A DNA stretch of 64,000 nucleotides, from contig NZ_CP032630.1 in assembly GCF_003627075.1 (NCBI RefSeq), positions 1,302,001 through 1,366,000 of the forward strand. The letters are read 5' to 3'. A program made the position numbers and the translations under genes. A model generated the notes under the pieces. The model ran no database searches and was not told the DNA's origin. It saw only the letters and a list, made by a program, of their open reading frames with translations. The stretch comes from Protaetiibacter intestinalis (GTDB lineage: Bacteria; Actinomycetota; Actinomycetes; Actinomycetales; Microbacteriaceae). Of this stretch, positions 59,398 to 64,000 are shown piece after piece (position 1 is the first letter of the stretch; each line of letters opens with the position of its first letter).

Positions 59398-60735
59398 TCA
59401 GGCCGCGGAGCGGCTGCGCACGCGGTGCACGATCCACAGTCCGAGGAGCACCACGAGCACGCCGCCGATCACGAGCACCCACGGCAGGAGGCTGCCGAAG
59501 GTCATGCTCGAGGCGCCGCTGTGCAGCTGGGTCGCCCCGTCGGCGAGCTGGGCGGTGCCCGCGTCGAGCGTGCTCGCCCCGTCGGACAGCTGCGTGCTGC
59601 CGTCGGAGGCGCTCGCGGCGCCCTCCGAGAGGGCCGCGGTGCCGTCGGCGAGCTCGCTCGCACCGCTCGCGAGGGCGCCCACGCCGCTCGCGAGCGCGCC
59701 CGCGTTCTCGGCGAGGGTCGTGGATCCCGCGGCCAGGTTCTGCGTGCCCGTCGTGAGCTTGCTCGCACCCGCGTTCAGGTCGGACGCGCCCGCGGCGAGG
59801 CTCGCGGCACCCTGCTGGAGGGGGAGCAGCTTCGTCCGGAAGGTGTCGAGCCCGCCGACGAGCCCGTTCGCGCCGTCGATCTTCGTGGTCGCCAGGTTGG
59901 TGACCCCCGCGGAGAGGGCGCCCATCGCCTGCTTGAGGGTCGGCGTCGTGCTCGGCGCGATCGGGGCGGTGCCGGAGATCGCGTTCTGCAGCCCGAGCAG
60001 GTTGGTGTTCAGGGCGTTCGCCTGCGCGTTCCAGGTGCCGGCGGCCGTGAGCAGGGCGGTCAGCTCGTCGGCCGTGAGCGGCTCGCCGACCGCGAGGTTG
60101 GCGGAGATGTAGGCCTGCAGGTTCTGCGCCTCGGTGCGCGAGCCCGCCGCGACGCCCGCGAGCGTGCCGGTCGAGCTGCCCACGCCGTCCACGATGAGGC
60201 CGATGTCGGAGATGCTGCGGATCAGGCCGCCGGGCTGGGTGCTCAGCACGCCGTCGCGCAGGGCGATGGCGCCCGCGCGCAGCTGGGCGACGCCGTCGAT
60301 GGCGGAGTCGACGCCCGCGGCGACCGAGTTCGCGCCGCTCGCGACCTTGGTCGAGCCGCTGCTGACCGAGAGCGCGCCGCTCGCGGCCGACTGGGCACCT
60401 GCCGCGAGGGAGTCGGCACCCGCGGCGAGGCGGGTGGCGCCGTCGGCGGCGCTGCCCGCGCCGTCGCTCAGCTTCGCGGCGCCCGCCGCGGCGCTCGCGG
60501 CGCCGTCGGCGAGTTGCGCGTTGCCGTCGGCGAGCGTCACGGCACCGGCCGCGAGGTCGCCGCTGCCGGCGTGCGCGGTCTCGAGTCCGTCGGCGAGCTG
60601 CGCCGCGCCGGAGGTGATCTTGTCGCTCGTGAGCATGAACAGGCCGAAGACGACCAGGAGCAGCACGGCCAGCACGGTGAGGGCCGTCTTGGCACCGGCG
60701 CCGTGCCGGTGGGTGGAGAATGTCGCGCTCGTCAT
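59398..60735 (-). CDS. Membrane protein with X3-Leu-X2-Gly heptad repeats (YhgE/Pip-like, short form)
   Basis: 445-residue protein: an N-terminal transmembrane helix (ALTVLAVLLLVVFGLFML), a long extracytoplasmic region with tandem LADGxxxLAxG-type heptads (two blocks, about residues 45-140 and 310-405), a middle globular part, and a C-terminal helix (LLPWVLVIGGVLVVLLGLWIVHRV). The heptads are those of YhgE/Pip-like proteins, but the usual ABC-2-type multi-helix part is absent. AAGGAG lies 6 nt before ATG 60735. A MarR-type palindrome lies upstream. Function is unknown; an envelope or phage/secretion-related role is possible. Confidence 0.82.
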   Translation of the reverse strand: MTSATFSTHRHGAGAKTALTVLAVLLLVVFGLFMLTSDKITSGAAQLADGLETAHAGSGDLAAGAVTLADGNAQLADGAASAAAGAAKLSDGAGSAADGATRLAAGADSLAAGAQSAASGALSVSSGSTKVASGANSVAAGVDSAIDGVAQLRAGAIALRDGVLSTQPGGLIRSISDIGLIVDGVGSSTGTLAGVAAGSRTEAQNLQAYISANLAVGEPLTADELTALLTAAGTWNAQANALNTNLLGLQNAISGTAPIAPSTTPTLKQAMGALSAGVTNLATTKIDGANGLVGGLDTFRTKLLPLQQGAASLAAGASDLNAGASKLTTGTQNLAAGSTTLAENAGALASGVGALASGASELADGTAALSEGAASASDGSTQLSDGASTLDAGTAQLADGATQLHSGASSMTFGSLLPWVLVIGGVLVVLLGLWIVHRVRSRSAA

Positions 60736-60848
60736 TGAGCACTCCTTCGGGGAATGGGATGCGGGATCGCCCCAGTCACGACGCGCGCCCAGCCGCGTTG
60801 CTCAGCCCCCGTCGGCTGGAGTCGGATGACGCTAACAGTCCGCGAAGT

Positions 60849-60864
60849 ATCTCGATGTCGAGAT
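60849..60864. promoter_or_regulatory. MarR-type operator palindrome
   Basis: ATCTCGA-TG-TCGAGAT, perfect 7-bp arms with a 2-bp spacer, 114 bp upstream of the heptad-repeat gene. The form is typical of MarR-family operators. No MarR gene adjoins it here. Confidence 0.6.
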
Positions 60865-60927
60865 GAATGAGGTCGCCAACGCGGCGGGGCATCCGCGATG
60901 TCGACGCTGTGGGCAACCGACAAGATC

Positions 60928-60943
60928 ACCCCCGAACGGGGGT
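60928..60943. other. Short GC hairpin in the phn upstream region
   Basis: ACCCCC-GAAC-GGGGGT, 6-bp stem. It could be a weak terminator or a protein-binding site. The 338-bp gap 60736-61074 otherwise holds the MarR-type palindrome and the PHO-box-like repeats, with no gene. Confidence 0.35.
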
Positions 60944-60980
60944 CATCGTCGCGCGCGGGCCGAGCCAGTGGGCACGTGCG

Positions 60981-61024
60981 GTTCGCCCGCCCGTTCGTGT
61001 GCGTTCGCCGCGAGTTCACCGGGC
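60981..61024 (+). promoter_or_regulatory. PHO-box-like direct repeats (PhoP site)
   Basis: Four GTTCRYC-like units at about 11-bp pitch: GTTCGCC (60981), GTTCGTG (60993, one base out of phase), GTTCGCC (61003) and GTTCACC (61014). Actinobacterial PHO boxes are 11-bp direct repeats with a GTTCACC core. The site lies 51 bp upstream of the binding-protein start. Confidence 0.65.
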
Positions 61025-61074
61025 GCTCCTACCTTCGCAGCGTCCTGCTCATCCCTTGTGAAAGGCCTTCATCC

Positions 61075-62016
61075 ATGAAGAACACCGCCACCCGCCTCGC
61101 GAGCCTGGGAGCCGCCGCGCTCGTGCTCGCCGCCCTCGTGGGCTGTTCCAGCACCCCCGCGACCGGCGACGACACCGCGCCCGTCGCCGAGACCGGCACC
61201 TACGCCTCCGGCGACGAGGGCACCCTCGTCTTCGGCGTCGTGCCCGACACCGAGTCGACCCAGAACAACTGGGCGCCCCTCGGCGACTACATCGCCGAGA
61301 TCACCGGCAAGAAGGTGAACTTCTTCGAGGCCGCCGACTACACGGCCCTCATCGAGGCCGCGATCGCCGGCAAGATCGACGTCGCCGCGTTCTCCGGCTT
61401 CACCTACTACCAGGCGTGGAAGAACGGCGCCGAGATCACGCCCTTCGCCGGCCAGCTGACGGGCGAGCTCACCGAGCCCGGCTACTACTCGGTCGCGATC
61501 GCCAACCCGAACGCGGGCATCACGACCCTCGCCGACTTCGCCGGCAAGAACATCTGCTTCGTCTCGGAGACCTCGACCTCGGGCCGCCTGTTCCCGTCGA
61601 AGGCGCTCAAGGAGGCGGGCGTCGACCCGACCAGCGGCCTCACCCCGGTCTTCGCGGGCAAGCACGACGCATCCGCCGAGAAGGTCGCCGCGGGCACCGA
61701 GTGCGTCGCCGGCTTCGCGGAGGACGCCGTGGCCGACCCGATGATCGAGGCGGGCGAGGTCGTCGAGATCGACCGCCAGCTCGTGCCCGGCGCGCCCCTC
61801 GTCTACTCGAACGCGCTGCCGCAGTCGGTCATCGACATCCTCGTCGACAAGCTCTCGGACATGACCTTCCAGGACATGGTCGACGCGGGCGTCGAGGTCG
61901 CCGATGTCGACGCCGCCAAGGAGTGGTTCGCCGGCACCAAGCCCGTCGACGACTCCTACTACGACCAGATCCGCGACCTGTGCGCCGAGCTCCCCGAGCT
62001 CGAGACCTGCCAGTAA
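61075..62016 (+). CDS. phnD: Phosphonate/phosphite-type ABC transporter substrate-binding lipoprotein
   Basis: 313-residue lipoprotein. The signal ends in a lipobox LVGC with Cys24. The mature part shows LVFGVVPDTESTQNNWAPLGDYIAEITGKKVNFFEAADYTALIEAAIAGKIDVAAFSGFTYYQA, the PhnD-type pattern (phosphate/phosphite/phosphonate-binding family). It continues with ICFVSETSTSGRLFPSKALKEAG, a ligand-contact region. The exact ligand cannot be read from sequence. ATG 61075 has AAAGG about 9 nt upstream. PHO-box-like repeats upstream suggest phosphate-starvation control. It precedes phnC and phnE. Confidence 0.9.
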   Translation: MKNTATRLASLGAAALVLAALVGCSSTPATGDDTAPVAETGTYASGDEGTLVFGVVPDTESTQNNWAPLGDYIAEITGKKVNFFEAADYTALIEAAIAGKIDVAAFSGFTYYQAWKNGAEITPFAGQLTGELTEPGYYSVAIANPNAGITTLADFAGKNICFVSETSTSGRLFPSKALKEAGVDPTSGLTPVFAGKHDASAEKVAAGTECVAGFAEDAVADPMIEAGEVVEIDRQLVPGAPLVYSNALPQSVIDILVDKLSDMTFQDMVDAGVEVADVDAAKEWFAGTKPVDDSYYDQIRDLCAELPELETCQ

Positions 62017-62043
62017 GCGCGAACCGGACGAACGGATAGCGAC

Positions 62044-62928
62044 ATGACCGCCAGCGGCACCCCCGTCGTCGAGATCACCGAGCTCGGGAAGCACTATCCC
62101 GGAGCGGAGGATCCCGCCCTCACGGGGGTGTCGCTGTCGGTCGCCCGCGGGGAGGTGGTGGTGCTGCTCGGGCTCTCGGGCTCCGGCAAGTCCACCCTCC
62201 TGCGGCACATCGACGGCCTCGAGACGCCCACCACCGGCACCGTGCGCACGCTCGGCCAGGACGTGCCGAGCCTCCGCGGCCGCCCGTTGCGCGCCCTGCG
62301 CGGCCGCATCGGCTTCATCTTCCAGCAGTTCGAGCTCGTGGGCCCGCTCACGGTGCTCGAGAACGTGCTGACCGGCTCGCTCGCGACGCTGCGCGGGCCG
62401 CGCGTCGGCATCCGCAGCTACCCGCGCGCCCTGCGCCTCGCGGCCCTCGGTCACCTCGACCGCGTGGGGCTGCTGAACCGCGCCTACCAGCGCGCCGACA
62501 CGCTCTCGGGAGGCCAGCAGCAGCGGGTCGCCATCGCCCGCGCCCTCATGCAGAACCCCGAGATCCTGCTCGCCGACGAGCCGGTCGCCTCGCTCGACCC
62601 CGAGTCGAGCGGCCAGGTGATGTCGCTCATCCGCGAGATCGCCGCCGAGCAGGGGCTCACCGTGGTCTGCAGCCTGCACCAGGTCGACCTCGCGCTCGAC
62701 TGGGGCGACCGGATCGTCGGCCTCCGCGCCGGCCAGGTCGTGCTCGACACCTCCACCGCCGGACTCGGTCGCGACCAGGTCATGGAGATCTACGGACGCG
62801 TCGCCACCACCACGGGCGAGATCCAGGCGATCGAGCAGGAGCTCGCCGAGGTGCGGGATGCGCTGCTCACCGAGGAGCTGCAGCGCGCCGTCGACCGGGA
62901 CCTCGACCGCGACGAGGACCTGCGGTGA
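62044..62928 (+). CDS. phnC: Phosphonate-type ABC transporter ATPase
   Basis: 294-residue ATPase energising uptake. Walker A GLSGSGKST, Q-loop IFQQFELV, signature LSGGQQQRVAIARAL, Walker B ILLADEPVASLDPES and the switch His in VCSLHQVDLAL match PhnC. A C-terminal extension of about 40 charged residues (EIQAIEQELAEVRDALLTEELQ) follows the usual end. ATG 62044 is 27 bp after phnD; its stop overlaps the phnE start by 4 bp. Confidence 0.92.
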   Translation: MTASGTPVVEITELGKHYPGAEDPALTGVSLSVARGEVVVLLGLSGSGKSTLLRHIDGLETPTTGTVRTLGQDVPSLRGRPLRALRGRIGFIFQQFELVGPLTVLENVLTGSLATLRGPRVGIRSYPRALRLAALGHLDRVGLLNRAYQRADTLSGGQQQRVAIARALMQNPEILLADEPVASLDPESSGQVMSLIREIAAEQGLTVVCSLHQVDLALDWGDRIVGLRAGQVVLDTSTAGLGRDQVMEIYGRVATTTGEIQAIEQELAEVRDALLTEELQRAVDRDLDRDEDLR

Positions 62929-64000
62929 CCGTGCTCGAGGGCGACCCCGCCCTCGCCGCGCGCATCCAGGCGGTGCGCCGCCCGGCGCCGAAACCGGCGA
63001 CCGTCGCCTCGATCGTGACGCTCGTGGCGCTCGCCGTGCTCGGGGTGTGGTCGCTCATCGGCATGGGGTTCTCGCTCCCCGCGATCGTCGACAGCCTCGG
63101 CAACATCCCGCAGTTCGTCGAGCGCACGGTGCCGTTCGCCTGGCCCGGCTGGCGCTGGGACCGCGCCTCCGAGGCGCTCGTCTGGGAGGGCTGGGCACCC
63201 GTCGGCGAGTTCTGGGGCGCCATCGCGATGACGCTCGGCATCGTCATCTCGGGAACCTTCCTCGCCTTCCTCGTCTCGATCCCCGTCGCCTACGGCGCCG
63301 CGCGCAACACGAGCCCGCACCCGACCGTCATGGTGGCCTGCCGCGCCATCGGCATCCTGTCGCGCTCGATCCCCGCGGTCGCCTTCGCGAGCATCTTCGT
63401 GTTCCTCTTCGCCCTCGGACCGCTGCCCGGCATCCTGGCGTTCTTCCTGCACTCGATCGGCATGATCTCGAAGATGATGGCCGACGCCATCGAGCAGATC
63501 GACGAGGGGCCCCGCGTCGCGATCCGTTCCACGGGCGGGTCGAAGGCGCAGCAGTTCTGGTCGGGCATCGTGCCGCAGGCGCTGCCCGCGTGGATCGCGG
63601 TGGGTCTGCACCGCGCCGACATCAACCTGCGCGAGACGGTCATCCTCGGCTACGTGGGCGTCGCCGGGCTCGGCCTCGAGCTCGCGAACTCCATCCACGC
63701 CCTCAACTACCGCCGGGCGTTCCCGATCGCGCTCACCATCATCGTGCTGTGCGTGATCTTCGAGGTCGTCTCCTCGATCGTGCGCTCGCGGCTGCTCGGC
63801 GTGCGCCCCACCGGCAAGGGGCCGGGGGATGCGCTCGTGCGGGGGCTCGCGCGCCGCTCGCCGCGGTTCGCGGCCGCGATCGAGAAGCCGGGCGTCGCCT
63901 CCGTCGACCGCACCGCCGCCATCCAGGCGGCCATGAACCGTCCGTGGACGGGCGAGCGGATCGCGTCGCGCGTCGCCGTGTGGCTCGCGGTCGTCGTGCT
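62925..64000 (+). CDS. phnE: Phosphonate-type ABC transporter permease (5' part)
   Basis: Permease of the same importer, cut by the right edge. The visible 358 residues from GTG 62925 (overlapping the phnC stop) contain a helix (ASIVTLVALAVLGVWSLI), IAMTLGIVISGTFLAFLVSIPVAYGAARNTS, and the coupling EAA-like loop (SMISK... EQIDEGPRVAIRSTGGSKAQQFW, VPQALPAW). One permease core appears to end near residue 300. The continuing sequence (AIQAAMNRPWTGERIASRVAVWLAVVV) looks like the beginning of a second permease, so this may be a fused PhnE1-PhnE2. Confidence 0.88.
   Translation, partial: MTVLEGDPALAARIQAVRRPAPKPATVASIVTLVALAVLGVWSLIGMGFSLPAIVDSLGNIPQFVERTVPFAWPGWRWDRASEALVWEGWAPVGEFWGAIAMTLGIVISGTFLAFLVSIPVAYGAARNTSPHPTVMVACRAIGILSRSIPAVAFASIFVFLFALGPLPGILAFFLHSIGMISKMMADAIEQIDEGPRVAIRSTGGSKAQQFWSGIVPQALPAWIAVGLHRADINLRETVILGYVGVAGLGLELANSIHALNYRRAFPIALTIIVLCVIFEVVSSIVRSRLLGVRPTGKGPGDALVRGLARRSPRFAAAIEKPGVASVDRTAAIQAAMNRPWTGERIASRVAVWLAVVV

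Overview
The window is very GC-rich chromosomal DNA with mostly GTG/ATG starts, 4-bp ATGA/GTGA gene overlaps and several leaderless genes. It fits a high-GC Gram-positive actinobacterium, most likely Microbacteriaceae. Supporting traits are heme synthesis by the coproporphyrin route with C5 (HemA/HemL) ALA synthesis, a dnaK-grpE-dnaJ-hspR operon with HAIR operators, a Mycobacterium-like dCTP deaminase, a DtxR-type iron box and an LAxTG (class E type) cell-wall sorting signal. The family assignment is inference.

Layout. 1-9888: hemA (minus, cut by the window edge), then hemE, hemY/cgoX, three small envelope-protein genes, chdC, cpfC, hemC, hemD, hemB and hemL on the plus strand. This is a complete glutamyl-tRNA-to-heme set; from chdC to hemL every gene overlaps the next by 4 bp. 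9889-12839: hmuO (heme oxygenase) behind a DtxR-like iron box, an AcuI/YhdH-type oxidoreductase, a DUF1304 protein, and a DUF2470-DUF4383 pair, all on the minus strand. 12891-18633: a Tat-exported phospholipase C-like enzyme, a PLP enzyme, an SLC13/TrkA-C permease, and an ArsR-type regulator behind a 14-bp phased operator array. 18676-23186: tRNA-Gly(CCC), a DUF4386 membrane protein with a TetR-type operator beside a truncated TetR pseudogene, dcd, idi, a MarR regulator, an inverted repeat and an MFS transporter. 23255-27258: the HspR-controlled dnaK operon. 27269-27658: a SHOCT membrane protein. 57129-59339: HspR-controlled clpB lacking its N-domain. 59398-64000: a heptad-repeat membrane protein and a phn-type ABC transporter behind PHO-box-like repeats, cut by the right edge.

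The outstanding feature is one 29.2-kb gene (about 27815-57049) for a secreted, cell-wall-anchored protein of about 9,744 residues, lying between the dnaK operon and clpB. It has a signal peptide, a Ser and Pro/Thr/Glu-rich stalk, and an array of eleven units of about 365-440 residues. Each unit holds six beta-strand sub-repeats closed by a charged VDKQV/QRD junction. Further solenoid families, 'DGxxYxV' modules, small Cys-pair modules and scattered RTX-like GDGDD motifs follow, and it ends in an LAATG sorting signal. It is best read as a giant surface adhesin or fibre; its partner and role cannot be read from the sequence.

Many long antisense reading frames, including one of 29.5 kb, are GC/codon shadows and were not annotated.
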